Shown: positions 18,200 to 27,400, counted from the stretch's first letter. The stretch: DNA of 64,000 nucleotides from Oscillospiraceae bacterium MB08-C2-2 (GCA_035621215.1 CP141729.1:124001-188000), one strand, 5' to 3'. Translations and numbers: made by a program. The notes: generated from the sequence alone by a model not told the origin.

Positions 18200-18643
18200 T
18201 TAACCCAAACGGTTAATAATCAAAATGGAGATCAGCAGGCCATACAAAGCAACACCTTCGCCCAAAGCAACAAAGATCAGAGCCTTACCAAGGGCTTTGG
18301 GGTCCTCGCTGGTGGCGCCGATAGCGGCAGGAGCAGCGGCAGCCACGGCGATGCCGGCGCCGATGGTGGACATACCGGTTGCCAAGGCGGCGGCGATATA
18401 GCCCATACCGTTGCTGCTGGCAGCAGTAGCAGCGGCGGCCACAGGCTCAGCGGCGAAAGCAGCAACCTGACCGATGGGCAGAATCACCATAAGGGCGGCA
18501 AATCCGAAAAAGGCACACAGGTTAAAGATCAGGCTCTGCTTGGCCTTCTGGCCGGTGGAAATGCCTCTGTATACAGGGATAAGGGGCATGGAGATCAAAA
18601 GGATAATAGCAGCAGGAATCAATAAGGTGTAGATAGTTGACAT
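18200..18643 (-). CDS. ntpK: V-type ATPase subunit K (membrane rotor ring)
   Basis: 147 residues with four membrane helices in two hairpins. The second hairpin is typical (STIGAGIAVAAAAPAAIG, ALIFVALGEGVALYGLLISI), and the Glu in GEGVALYG is the probable ion-binding carboxylate. The first hairpin is divergent, lacks a matching carboxylate, and ends with LPIGQV. Glutamine is kept at a position comparable to the Na+-binding Gln65 of Enterococcus NtpK, but the second-hairpin Gln110 position reads Val. The coupling ion cannot be decided from this. ATG at 18643 after AAAGGA; a TTG six codons upstream overlaps that site. Confidence 0.9.
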   Translation of the reverse strand: MSTIYTLLIPAAIILLISMPLIPVYRGISTGQKAKQSLIFNLCAFFGFAALMVILPIGQVAAFAAEPVAAAATAASSNGMGYIAAALATGMSTIGAGIAVAAAAPAAIGATSEDPKALGKALIFVALGEGVALYGLLISILIINRLG

Positions 18644-18715
18644 AGAAAGCAGTCCTTTCAAAAAAGAGAATAGATTAAATGAGCATTGTTCTTTTTATAT
18701 TTCATGCAGAAACAA

Positions 18716-20782
18716 TCATACAGAAGTGGTTCCGGCACGAATAGGATCAAAAGGTGCACCATCGGCGTTGAAAAAGCGGCTGAAAATTTCGTAGAATTCC
18801 AGACGCAGCACCTGAATGCCCACAATCAGACCCTCAAGGGCCATAACAAACAGGTTGCCTCCGATTACAACACCCCAGTTCAGGCTGCCGCCTGAACCCA
18901 TCATGGCCGAAAGAGTCATAACCACCGACATCATGCCGGCGTGGGAAAGAATAAAGCCGCCCACACGCAGGAAGGACATGGTGTTGGTAATAAAGCTCAG
19001 CAGCACCTCGAACATTTCAAAAAATGTCTCGATAAAGAAGGCACCGATTCCATCGGGGAACATGATTTGCAGCATAGTGCGGTGTTTGGAGATCGTTACC
19101 GTAGTGGATTTGGGGCTGGGGGCAATGTCGGAGGGCAATCCACCGGCCTCGATGCAGCGAGTTAGGAACTCCTCGGTTTGCTCGTTGCTGACCAAATAGG
19201 ATTCAGGAATATAGATGCGTTCGAAAAACAAATCGTGGAAGATGGCATCCACTTCGGCCTTATCCGGGCCGGAGGTGATGTAAATGCACCAGACATATTC
19301 CACATCCGTTTTAAGGGGATGCACAATAAAAGGTGTCTGCGTAAAGAAATCCAGCTTCTGGAAGTTCTCGGTGGGAAGCCGGCCAAAGCGGATATAAAGG
19401 TTTTTGCAGGAGAACAGCTTAACCAGATTGACAGCACCCGGATGGAAAGTACGGCTTTCCTTCAGCTCCTGATCCTTTTCAATCAGTGTGCTGTGATCCC
19501 ATAGGGCCACGCACCGGCCAAGGGGTTCCTTAAAGAAGATAACCACCAGAGAAAAGACAATTATGATCCAAAAAACGGGAGAAACGCTTTGCCCGGTGAG
19601 GGAGAGCAGCACAGCCGCAATCACAGTGCCGTAAAACAGCAAGCCGGCCAGCCCGTTTTGGGAAAAGAGAGTTCTTTCCAGATTGTGCTGTTTGATACCA
19701 ATGCAGATATTGAAGATAATAACCATCAGGATAATGACCACGCCGATCCCCACTGAGGTGATCAAAACAGTGTTGGTGGTGGCCGGACGCATAACCTCGA
19801 TGGGCTTTTCATGCAGACCGAAAAGCTTGGTATATAAGGGAGTCAGTGCTTCCTCAAAGCCGAATACCGAACCATAAGCGGTTCCAAAAATGGCCGAAGA
19901 AATTCCAATGCGGGAAATAATAGCTCCCAGCTTCATACCCTTGAAACGATAGAGCAGGTACCCGATCAAAGATATAAGCAAGCCCTGCCCCAAATCGCCA
20001 AACATAATGCCGAACAGCAGAGTGTAGGTATAAGCCACAAAAGGTGTGGGGTCAATATCGTTGTAAGAAGGGGAACCGTACATTTCCACAAACATCTCAA
20101 AGGGCCGCACAAACCAGTTGTTTTTCAGCTTAACCGGTACCTGCACAGGCAGATGCCGATCTTGCCCCGCATCCTTGGCTGTGATGGTAATTTCCGGGTA
20201 GCCCTCAAACAGGCTGATGAACTCCTTCTCGGTTCGCGTGGTTACAAAGCCCACCACGTGGAACACGCCACGAATTTCCACCACATATTTGCGCAGCTCA
20301 TAGGCATCATGAAACAAGGAAAGCTGCGAGAACCAACAGGAAAAAGCTTCACGCTGATTCTGGGTAGTCTCTTTCAGCTTTTTAAGCTCCTGATGAAGCA
20401 TCTCCTTGGTCTGCGGAGATGCGTGAAGAAGCTTTTCTTCCAACTCTGTCTTCTGATTCAGATAGGTGGGATATTCCTTTTGAAGCTGTGTGAAAAAGGA
20501 ATCCGCATCCTTTAAAAAATCTTCCCGGCTTGAGGTCGGCACAGAACAGGAGGTGCTCATCTGCTCCAATGGGATGCCCACCGTTCCTGCAATATCCCCC
20601 ATTTTGCTGTAAAGCTCACCGAAGGGATTTTGTGAAAGAACACTGGAGCCAATGGAATATTCGCTGAATCCGGCGGCATTTTCAGGGTGGAAAAGCCCCG
20701 AACTTACACACCGGATCAGCACATCATCCAGATATTGCGAGCTGCCCCGCATATCAATGAAAGTCATTTTGTCGATAGCCAA
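18716..20782 (-). CDS. ntpI: V-type ATPase subunit I/a (membrane stator)
   Basis: 688 residues. The N-terminal ~330 residues form the cytosolic dumbbell domain with coiled-coil stretches (EKLLHASPQTKEMLHQELKK). The C-terminal half has about eight membrane helices, with DPTPFVAYTYTLLFGIMFGDLGQGLL, FRMGNTMSFLRVGG-type NTMSFLRVGGFILSHAGM, and the final LRLEFYEIFSRFF. It provides the ion half-channels facing the K ring. I place the start at the TTG complementary to 20780-20782, giving the usual AIDKMTFIDMRG N-terminus; the longer frame overlaps the upstream gene by 65 bases and adds 31 unlike residues. Confidence 0.93.
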   Translation of the reverse strand: MAIDKMTFIDMRGSSQYLDDVLIRCVSSGLFHPENAAGFSEYSIGSSVLSQNPFGELYSKMGDIAGTVGIPLEQMSTSCSVPTSSREDFLKDADSFFTQLQKEYPTYLNQKTELEEKLLHASPQTKEMLHQELKKLKETTQNQREAFSCWFSQLSLFHDAYELRKYVVEIRGVFHVVGFVTTRTEKEFISLFEGYPEITITAKDAGQDRHLPVQVPVKLKNNWFVRPFEMFVEMYGSPSYNDIDPTPFVAYTYTLLFGIMFGDLGQGLLISLIGYLLYRFKGMKLGAIISRIGISSAIFGTAYGSVFGFEEALTPLYTKLFGLHEKPIEVMRPATTNTVLITSVGIGVVIILMVIIFNICIGIKQHNLERTLFSQNGLAGLLFYGTVIAAVLLSLTGQSVSPVFWIIIVFSLVVIFFKEPLGRCVALWDHSTLIEKDQELKESRTFHPGAVNLVKLFSCKNLYIRFGRLPTENFQKLDFFTQTPFIVHPLKTDVEYVWCIYITSGPDKAEVDAIFHDLFFERIYIPESYLVSNEQTEEFLTRCIEAGGLPSDIAPSPKSTTVTISKHRTMLQIMFPDGIGAFFIETFFEMFEVLLSFITNTMSFLRVGGFILSHAGMMSVVMTLSAMMGSGGSLNWGVVIGGNLFVMALEGLIVGIQVLRLEFYEIFSRFFNADGAPFDPIRAGTTSV

Positions 20783-20810
20783 TGTTGCGTCACCGCCTTT
20801 CAAAAGGCTG

Positions 20811-21857
20811 CTAATAATCCAGCAGCGAGTGAATTTCTTCGGGAGAAACGCCATAGCGAATTCCCTCAATGACATTGATAATATTGTGAATTTCGGTATC
20901 CAGCAGGTTCATATAGCTGATCAGCACCACAGGAGCCTGTGTGGAAAAACGAAATTCCTTCTGGCTAACTCTCTTGCGCATGGTGTAATCCATCTCACCG
21001 ATGGGGTCATAATCCAAATGCTCCAGTCGGATATGTGGGAGCTTTTCCAGCTGCTGCAAAAATGCTGTGGCACTGGGCGCTTCCACCAAGGATTGGGTTA
21101 CCCGCTTGCGCAGATTGGTGTGGCAGGGGATCAAATAGCGGCTGATCTCCTCAGGGGACTTGCCAAAAAACTTCTTCATCCTATAAATCAGAGAAAAATT
21201 ATAGAAGTTGATTTTTTGGTGAAAAATATTGGTCAGAGATTTCCGAGCCTCTCCGCCGTAATCTTCTTCAATCCACTCCAGTGCCTGGCTGTAATAGTGG
21301 GTGCGCAGCTCCCGCTCACAGGCGGGAATATCAATTGCGTTGCCAATACTGGGCCGAAGGGGCAGCAGCAAGCGATGATAAACTGTATGATCCAAAACCC
21401 GCAGCAATTCATCAAAGCTGGTTACCTGTGCGGCGGCATACAAATCAAAGGAAAAATATTTGGCCAGATAGCCGGGAAAGCGGACTTTATATTTTTCCAT
21501 CGTGTTGGTACCACGCAGGTGTCTCATTAAGGAAAGCAGCTGCTCTATTTCGTTCTGCATGGTATAAAGCCGCAGCAAAAGGCCATCTGATCGGGAATAG
21601 CGCAGAAACTTGGCCAGCGTATCCCACATGCGGCGGCGAATCAGGTTTTCAAGCTGCCCTCTGTGAATGAGATTTTCTTGAATGCCGGAGAGCACTTCGC
21701 TATAGGCCGTTTCCTTCTTCAGGTAACCGGCTACCTCACCCACCGATTTCATTTGCAGAAGATGCTGGTAATCCTCCATGCGCAGACGTTTGCCATACAT
21801 AGCTTTGGCTTTGGCCATGGCGGCGTTTTCGGCGTATGCAATTCCCATTTTCATCAC
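20811..21857 (-). CDS. ntpC: V-type ATPase subunit C/d (AC39)
   Basis: 348 residues, mainly helical, matching the AC39 family that links the central stalk to the K ring. Family-like blocks are YAENAAMAKAKAMYGKRL and MEDYQHLLQMKSVGEVAGYLKKETAYSE near the N-terminus, and a C-terminal DTEIHNIINVIEGIRYGV. Its start overlaps the stop codon of the G/H gene by four bases, showing translational coupling. Confidence 0.88.
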   Translation of the reverse strand: MMKMGIAYAENAAMAKAKAMYGKRLRMEDYQHLLQMKSVGEVAGYLKKETAYSEVLSGIQENLIHRGQLENLIRRRMWDTLAKFLRYSRSDGLLLRLYTMQNEIEQLLSLMRHLRGTNTMEKYKVRFPGYLAKYFSFDLYAAAQVTSFDELLRVLDHTVYHRLLLPLRPSIGNAIDIPACERELRTHYYSQALEWIEEDYGGEARKSLTNIFHQKINFYNFSLIYRMKKFFGKSPEEISRYLIPCHTNLRKRVTQSLVEAPSATAFLQQLEKLPHIRLEHLDYDPIGEMDYTMRKRVSQKEFRFSTQAPVVLISYMNLLDTEIHNIINVIEGIRYGVSPEEIHSLLDY

Positions 21858-22165
21858 CGCCCTGTGCAGCGGGCAAACAGCTCGGTTTCCCAGCTCTTGT
21901 GGTTTTGCTCATAGAGCTCATCCAAGCGGGCCGTGTGCTGGGCATAACGGTTATCAATCTCCTGAATACCCTCACTAATCAGGTTTGATTCAGTGGCTTT
22001 GACCTTTTCCAAATGCTCGTCGGATCGCTGGCGGTATTCTTGAGAAAGGCGCTCTTTGGAGGTGTGGATTTCCGCCAGAGTTTCGTCATAATAGCGCTGC
22101 GCATCTGCAACCATCTGCGTTGCTTTGCGATCGGCTTCAAAAAGATGAGCAAAGATGCTTTGCAT
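21854..22165 (-). CDS. V-type ATPase subunit G/H (peripheral stalk helix)
   Basis: 103 residues predicted as one long charged helix (ADRKATQMVADAQRYYDETL, KERLSQEYRQRSDEHLEKVK), like the G/H coiled-coil partner of subunit E. The family is short and weakly conserved, so the call leans on position as the first gene of the operon and on helical character. The ATG at 22165 has GGAGG 7 bases upstream; the ATG two codons earlier abuts it. Confidence 0.75.
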   Translation of the reverse strand: MQSIFAHLFEADRKATQMVADAQRYYDETLAEIHTSKERLSQEYRQRSDEHLEKVKATESNLISEGIQEIDNRYAQHTARLDELYEQNHKSWETELFARCTGR

Positions 22166-22222
22166 CTGCATGCCTCCATTCTGAAATTTTTAATAGTTTG
22201 TGAATTAGAGTAGCGTCTTCTA

Positions 22223-22251
22223 ATACTATACCTCGGATTCCCAATATTCAA
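22223..22251 (-). promoter_or_regulatory. Probable promoter of the V-type ATPase operon
   Basis: On the minus strand TTGAAT (complement of 22246-22251), 17 bases, then TAGTAT (complement of 22223-22228). It lies about 60 bases before the first gene. The rest of the gap up to 22465 shows no gene. Confidence 0.5.
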
Positions 22252-22464
22252 GAGCAAAACTGGTTAAAAACAATTATTTTAAAACCGCTGTTATGTTGGA
22301 AGTGCATAAAATTTATTTAATAACGGCTCGAGTTCCAAATGCGGAACAGAATTGAGTCATAAAGTGCTTAAGGAAATCCCTGCAGCTTATAGGGGTTTCG
22401 GCGTTTTACAAACTTGCTATATATTGTACCCCGGTTTTCACCGGGCATCCATACAAGAAAGAAC

Positions 22465-22493
22465 CCCGGAAGGCTTCGTTAGAAGCTTCCGGG
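22465..22493 (-). terminator. Terminator of the nadE-ACT-UPF0210 operon
   Basis: CCCGGAAG-GCTTC / GAAGC-TTCCGGG with a GTTA loop. On the minus strand it is followed by GTTCTTTCTT, 14 bases past the UPF0210 stop. Confidence 0.85.
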
Positions 22494-22506
22494 ATTGCGA
22501 CAGTTG

Positions 22507-23862
22507 CTAATTTTTCAGGCTTTGCAGTGGAGCCGGAATCTGGCCGCCTCTTGCAATGAATTTGGCTGGGGAATAGGGATTGACTTTCATAACAGGGCCT
22601 TCACCCAGCAAGCCGCCGAAGCTGAGCTCCTCGCCTTCTTTTTTGCCAATGGCGGGGATTAGGCGCACCGCAGTGGTTTTGCTGTTGACCATTCCGATAG
22701 CCGCTTCGTCGGCGATGATGGCAGACAAAATTTCATCAGGCGTATCCCCGGGCACAATGATCATATCCAACCCTACCGAACAAACCGCAGTCATTGCTTC
22801 CAGCTTTTCGATGGAAAGTGCGCCGCACCGGGCGGCGGCGATCATACCGGCATCCTCTGAAACGGGGATAAAAGCACCGGAAAGGCCGCCCACCTTGGAA
22901 GATGCCATAACGCCGCCCTTTTTGACAGCATCGTTGAGTAGAGCCAGTGTGGCGGTGGTGCCGTGAGCACCGCAGGATTCCAGCCCGATTTCCTCAAGTA
23001 TATGTGCCACCGAATCACCCACAGCAGGGGTGGGGGCAAGGGAAAGATCAACGATTCCGAAGGGAACACCCAAAGCTCGGCTGGCCTCGGTGCCCACAAG
23101 CTGGCCCATACGGGTAATTTTGAAAGAGGTTCTCTTGATTAGATCGGCAATAGCCGTGATGTCACAGTCGCCTGCCCGGCTCAGAGCGGAGCGCACCACG
23201 CCCGGACCGGAAACACCAACGTTGATGACACAATCCGGCTCGCCCGGTCCGTGGAAAGCACCCGCCATAAAAGGGTTATCCTCGGGCGCATTGCAAAAGA
23301 CCACCAGCTTGGCGGCGCCAATGCACTCCCGGTCGGCTGTTCGCACGGCACATTCCTTGATGGCCCGGCCCATCATAGCCACAGCATCCAGATTGATGCC
23401 CGATTTGGTGGTGCCCACATTCACAGAAGAGCAGACAAAATCGGTGCAGGCCAGTGCCTCTGGGATAGAAGCAATCAGCTCTCGGTCACCGGCAGAAAAG
23501 CCCTTGTGCACCAGTGCGGAATAGCCGCCTATAAAGTTAACGCCCACTTCCTTTGCGGCCCGGTCAAGGGTTTTGGCGTATTCCACCGGGTCTCCGCCGC
23601 TGGCACCCAGCAGCATGGCAATAGGGGTAACCGAAATGCGCTTGTTGATGATGGGGATGCCGTATTTTTTTTCGATGCTTTCACCGGTGGCAACCAGATT
23701 ACCGGCCAAGCGCAGGATTTTGTTGTATATTTTTTCGCAGGAGCGCTTTTGATCGCTGTCGGCGCAATCCAGCAGGGAGATACCCATTGTAATGGTGCGG
23801 ATATCCAGATTTTCTTCTTGGATCATGGTTATGGTTTCCAGAATATCGTTGGTGTTGTACAT
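22507..23862 (-). CDS. UPF0210 (DUF711, PFL-like) protein
   Basis: 451 residues matching the UPF0210/DUF711 family. Diagnostic blocks are [27 protein letters not shown] at the N-terminus, [14 protein letters not shown]-type [55 protein letters not shown] and [20 protein letters not shown]. The family resembles the pyruvate-formate-lyase barrel in fold but has no established reaction. It is almost always found beside a small ACT-domain protein, as here (37-base gap), which suggests allosteric control by an amino acid. That role is inference. Confidence 0.92.
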   Translation of the reverse strand: MYNTNDILETITMIQEENLDIRTITMGISLLDCADSDQKRSCEKIYNKILRLAGNLVATGESIEKKYGIPIINKRISVTPIAMLLGASGGDPVEYAKTLDRAAKEVGVNFIGGYSALVHKGFSAGDRELIASIPEALACTDFVCSSVNVGTTKSGINLDAVAMMGRAIKECAVRTADRECIGAAKLVVFCNAPEDNPFMAGAFHGPGEPDCVINVGVSGPGVVRSALSRAGDCDITAIADLIKRTSFKITRMGQLVGTEASRALGVPFGIVDLSLAPTPAVGDSVAHILEEIGLESCGAHGTTATLALLNDAVKKGGVMASSKVGGLSGAFIPVSEDAGMIAAARCGALSIEKLEAMTAVCSVGLDMIIVPGDTPDEILSAIIADEAAIGMVNSKTTAVRLIPAIGKKEGEELSFGGLLGEGPVMKVNPYSPAKFIARGGQIPAPLQSLKN

Positions 23863-23899
23863 AAAGACGTTACTCCTCCAAGGCCCCCGAGGGGATTAT

Positions 23900-24169
23900 T
23901 TAGATTCTGTGCATGGATTCAAAAATATCCTCGTGCATTACGCTGATGGAAAGCCCCATTTTCTCTCCGTTTTTTTTCAGCTTGTCAGAAAGCTCCCCAA
24001 ATTCGCAGTTCAGATTAGAAATATCAATGAGCATGATCATGGCGAACAGGTCTTGCAGAATAGACTGAGTAACCTCTAAGACATTGGCGTTAGACTCAGC
24101 ACATTGGGTGGAAACCTTGGCCAAAATACCGATCATATCCTTGCCGATTACGGTGACGACTGCTTTCAT
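23900..24169 (-). CDS. ACT-domain protein (UPF0237)
   Basis: 89 residues forming a single ACT domain of the UPF0237 type: MKAVVTVIGKDMIGILAKVS at the start, ESNANVLEVTQSILQDLFAMIMLIDIS in the centre. Such domains bind small molecules, usually amino acids, and dimerise. Its partner is the UPF0210 gene downstream. AAAGGA lies upstream of the ATG. It follows the large nadE by 37 bases in the same operon. Confidence 0.9.
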   Translation of the reverse strand: MKAVVTVIGKDMIGILAKVSTQCAESNANVLEVTQSILQDLFAMIMLIDISNLNCEFGELSDKLKKNGEKMGLSISVMHEDIFESMHRI

Positions 24170-24206
24170 AAAATAAACATTCCTTTCAATATGGTTGTAT
24201 CAAATA

Positions 24207-26012
24207 TCAAAGAGCCTCCAGCTCCCGGAGAAGGGAGGAAGGGTCTAAATCCGAGGGGATGTAATAGTTCACGCCGCAGAGATTGATTTCGGTGATGCTG
24301 GCGGCATCGGGGGCGCAGGCACGCTTGAACTGCCCGGCGCAGAAACGCTTGAAGAAAATACGCAGCTTTTCCTTGATAAAGGCAGGCGCCAGCTCGCTGG
24401 CAAAAGCGTGGCAGGCATAAGCAAAAAGCTTGGAAGGGCGAAACTGGTACCGGACAAAATGGTAAAGGAAAAAATCATGGAGCCGGTAAGGCCCTAAAAT
24501 ATCCTCCGATTTTTGGGCAACCTCCCCTTGCTCGCTTAAAGGCAGCAGCTCGGGGCTGATGGGTGTATCCAGAATATCCTCCAGAATGCCTGCGGTTTCC
24601 GGCGAAAGCTTAGTGGCCAGATGGGTCACAAGGCTGCGCAGAACGGTTTTGGTGATGCACACATTTACATTGTAGTTGGCAATGTGGTCACCCGCAAAGG
24701 TGCAAAAGCCCAGCGCTTCCTCCGAAAGATCACCAGTCCCGATGACAAGGCCACCCTTGGAATTGGCAATATCCAGCAGAATCTGGGTGCGTTCTCGGGC
24801 CTGCGCATTTTCATAGGTGGTATCCTTTTGGCCGCTGTGGCCGATATCCTCAAAATGCTGCTGCACCGCCGCCTGAATGGAAATTTCCATCTGGGTGGCG
24901 CCCAGCGTATTTAAAAGGCTCAGAGCATTGAAATGGGTGCGTCCGCTGGTTCCAAAGCCGGGCATGGTGATTCCAATCAAATTCTTGGGGGGAAGCTCCA
25001 AAACCTCTAAAGCCTTAACCCCTACCAGCAAGGCGGCGGTGGAATCCAGCCCGCCGGAAACCCCCACAATCAGCTTTTGCAGCCCGGTGTTTTCAATGCG
25101 GGCTACCAGCGAGCGAACTTGAAAATCAAACAGTTCCTCTAAATAAGCTTCGGCTCCTGTCTCAGGCAAAAAAGGATTTTGCGAAACGGAGCGCAGAAGA
25201 CCCTGCTTTTCTTTGCAGCCAGCCAGCACCGCAAAGGGACGTACGGTTTTGCCCGGTAACCGCTGGGAACGGATAATATCCCCATCCAGATCGCAGAAGT
25301 GAACCACGCTCTGGTAACCGGCTTTGGCAAAGTGCAAGGGCACGCCGCATTCATATACAGAAGAAAAACCGTTGTAAAGGTAGGGGGAGGAGGTATCGCC
25401 TATCCCACCGTTAACCAGCGCCACGGCACAGCCAAGAGATTGGGAAACAGCCTGTGCCATGGAACAGACCTGCTCGGTATACCCGGCCCAGACCGGGCTG
25501 TAAGCGGGGAGAACCAGCAGGTCACAGCCTGCCGAGACCGCAGCGGGTGCCACCATAGGAAGCTCCTGCGGCAGGCAGTCCAGCAGACACAGGCGAAGCG
25601 GCCCGCAGCGGAAAACCGTGGAGCTGGACAGCAGCTCGGTTTCGGGGTAATGCAGGGGCTGGTCTTCCGAATCGGAAACAAAGCCCAAAACCTTACCACG
25701 GTGTAGCACAGCGGTTACCGAAATAGGCCCATTGTGACCAGCCAGTGGCAGGCCAATCAGCACAGTGGTTTCTAGCCCGACAGTGGCGGCACACAGTTCC
25801 CGAAGAGCCCGGTCGCAGTCATCCAGCAAAGCAGGGTTGCCCAGCAGACTTCCGCAGCTTGCTGGGCACAAGGCCAGCCGAGGAAAAATCATCAGGTCGC
25901 AGGGCGTTTCTTCCAGGGGAGCCAACAGCCCTTTTATCTCATCCAGACAGTCGGCGGGGTTCCCGCTGTTGACCTTGTTGACAGCAACAGCTATGCGCAG
26001 CAGGGATTGCAT
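24207..26012 (-). CDS. nadE: Glutamine-type NAD+ synthase with a degenerate amidase domain
   Basis: 601 residues. It makes NAD+ from deamido-NAD+. The C-terminal synthetase domain (~310-560) is intact: P-loop GVSGGLDSTAALLVGVKALE, YENAQARERTQILLDIAN, GTGDLSEEALGFCTFAGDH. The N-terminal CN-hydrolase domain (~1-275) normally releases ammonia from glutamine with a Glu-Lys-Cys triad. Here the Glu site reads FPRLAL instead of FPELxL, the Lys site reads VSDSEDQP, and only Cys in LLDCLPQ remains. It therefore probably uses free ammonia. I start at the ATG complementary to 26010-26012, with AGGAGG 8 bases upstream; a reading from 26114 adds 34 unlike residues. A second, short nadE lies at 55.5 kb. 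Confidence 0.9.
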   Translation of the reverse strand: MQSLLRIAVAVNKVNSGNPADCLDEIKGLLAPLEETPCDLMIFPRLALCPASCGSLLGNPALLDDCDRALRELCAATVGLETTVLIGLPLAGHNGPISVTAVLHRGKVLGFVSDSEDQPLHYPETELLSSSTVFRCGPLRLCLLDCLPQELPMVAPAAVSAGCDLLVLPAYSPVWAGYTEQVCSMAQAVSQSLGCAVALVNGGIGDTSSPYLYNGFSSVYECGVPLHFAKAGYQSVVHFCDLDGDIIRSQRLPGKTVRPFAVLAGCKEKQGLLRSVSQNPFLPETGAEAYLEELFDFQVRSLVARIENTGLQKLIVGVSGGLDSTAALLVGVKALEVLELPPKNLIGITMPGFGTSGRTHFNALSLLNTLGATQMEISIQAAVQQHFEDIGHSGQKDTTYENAQARERTQILLDIANSKGGLVIGTGDLSEEALGFCTFAGDHIANYNVNVCITKTVLRSLVTHLATKLSPETAGILEDILDTPISPELLPLSEQGEVAQKSEDILGPYRLHDFFLYHFVRYQFRPSKLFAYACHAFASELAPAFIKEKLRIFFKRFCAGQFKRACAPDAASITEINLCGVNYYIPSDLDPSSLLRELEAL

Positions 26013-26177
26013 AAGCACTCCTCCTATGAATAAATGGCAAAAATCATGGAAACAACTCTGAGTTATCACTATAGTATCACAAAATAGCCAAAGTATAAAC
26101 TGATTCATTGACAAAATTTACACCGGTAATATACATTATCTTTGGAAGGTGCTATACTGCCTATGGGTTTTATATCA

Positions 26178-26331
26178 TGCCTGCTGAATAATTTGAAAAT
26201 GCAACAATAACAATACGTTGACAGCGTCTTTAAATTGTTTGGGTGCATGTTTTTGCCGTATTCGGCCAAAAACCTTGCACAAAGGATTTGTGGCGTGTGT
26301 CCGCAAATCCTTTCAGGCAGTCAATCAATAT
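26178..26331. repeat. Dispersed structured repeat, copy 1 (conserved core)
   Basis: About 154 bases that recur, in the same orientation and clearly homologous, at 63485-63639. The core opens with TGCCTGCTGAA and closes with TTTCAGGCAG, able to pair end to end (TGCCTG/CAGGCA). Inside are a GTGCA...TGCAC stem-loop with an inner CCG-TATT-CGG, and a long stem AAAGGATTTGTGG / CCGCAAATCCTTT. It sits in the gap between divergent nadE and the PHP gene. No open frame of note is shared by the copies, so it looks like a structured RNA or a non-coding mobile repeat. Confidence 0.85.
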
Positions 26332-26437
26332 CAAAATCCTATGGAATTTTGATACAGCGGGCTTTTGCCCACTGGCATGCCTTGGGCGTGGGATTGACTA
26401 TGCAGCAAGGTTAACCAGTTATACCACGAGGTATAAC
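26319..26437. repeat. Multi-hairpin module attached to repeat copy 1
   Basis: AGTCAATC (26319-26326) can pair with GATTGACT (26393-26400), enclosing hairpins TCAAAATCC/GAATTTTGA-type and AGCGGGC/GCCCACT-type. A further perfect hairpin GTTATACC-ACGA-GGTATAAC follows at 26418-26437, ending 27 bases before the ribosome site of the PHP gene. Confidence 0.6.
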
Positions 26438-26480
26438 GAGAGAACTTCAACATACCGTTTATTGGGGAGGCGGCGTATTG

Positions 26481-27308
26481 ATGCGTACACCGAAGCTTTA
26501 TGACAGTCATACCCATTCCTATCATTCGCCGGATGGCCACGATTCCGTTTTTCAGCTCTGCCAGTCGGCGCTGGACCGTGGTCTTTCCGGCATAGCCATT
26601 ACCGATCATTATGAAAACGATGTGCCCAGCGGGGATGAAGAACAGCGGTGCCGGGAATCCGCCGCCAACATCCGCCAAGCCAAAGAAATCTTTCGCAAAA
26701 GGCTGGATATATCGGTGGGCATGGAAATGGGACAAGGCCCCTCTGATACCCAGCGGGCGGCTGCCATTGTGGATGAGCTCAGACCGGATGTGGTGCTTGG
26801 CTCTATCCACCATCTCAATGGGCCTCATGATGAGATTTATCACACCAACTTTGCGGGTGTATCCGCTGCTTATGTCAACCAATTTATGCACGATTATTTT
26901 CGCAAGGTTTATGAGGTGGTGGAGTGGGGCAACTTTGATGTGCTATCTCATATAACCATGCCCCACCGGTATCTGGTCTCCATATTCAAGGTGCATGTGG
27001 ATTTGGCCCGTTATGAGGAAGATATTGAGGAAATTCTCAAGCTGTGTGCCCAAAAGGGAAAAGCCATTGAAATCAACACCTCCGGCCTGCGCACCGACCA
27101 TAAGGAATTCATGCCCCTTGCCCGGCATGTAAAGCGCTTTCATGAGCTGGGCGGCGAGGTGGTTACCCTTGGCTCTGATGCCCATTACATGGAGCATGTG
27201 GGCGAAGGGCTGACACCAGCGCTGGATGTGCTGCGGGAAGCTGGGTTTAAATATTACGGTTTTTTTAAGGAACGTAAGCCCGTGATGATCCCCCTACTTT
27301 CTTTTTGA
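26481..27308 (+). CDS. PHP-domain phosphatase, histidinol-phosphatase (HisJ) like
   Basis: 275 residues of the PHP metallohydrolase family. Metal-binding motifs are visible: DSHTHSYHSPDGHDS at residues ~8-22, ITDHYEND, GMEMGQGP, LGSIHHLNG, NFDVLSHITMPHRY and TLGSDAHYMEHVGE near the C-terminus. Best match is the HisJ-type histidinol-phosphatase that dephosphorylates L-histidinol phosphate in histidine synthesis, but no other his gene is in the window, so another phosphate ester is possible. GGGGAGG lies 10 bases before the ATG at 26481; a TTG directly before it is an alternative start. The stop codon lies in the arm/loop of a 14-pair hairpin. Confidence 0.85.
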   Translation: MRTPKLYDSHTHSYHSPDGHDSVFQLCQSALDRGLSGIAITDHYENDVPSGDEEQRCRESAANIRQAKEIFRKRLDISVGMEMGQGPSDTQRAAAIVDELRPDVVLGSIHHLNGPHDEIYHTNFAGVSAAYVNQFMHDYFRKVYEVVEWGNFDVLSHITMPHRYLVSIFKVHVDLARYEEDIEEILKLCAQKGKAIEINTSGLRTDHKEFMPLARHVKRFHELGGEVVTLGSDAHYMEHVGEGLTPALDVLREAGFKYYGFFKERKPVMIPLLSF

Positions 27309-27323
27309 GAAAAAGAAAGTAGG
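27293..27323. terminator. 14-pair hairpin over the PHP stop codon
   Basis: CCTACTTTCTTTTT pairs with AAAAAGAAAGTAGG with a 3-base loop. There is no T tail, so it may protect the mRNA end rather than terminate. A related motif (CCTTTCTTTT / AAAAGAAAGG) lies at about 30556-30578. Confidence 0.45.
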
Positions 27324-27400
27324 CAAAGAAAAACCGATGATTCTGTGCTGTGTTCACCATAGAAAGTGAACCGAGAAAATTTGTATGTTGGACAGGGTTA

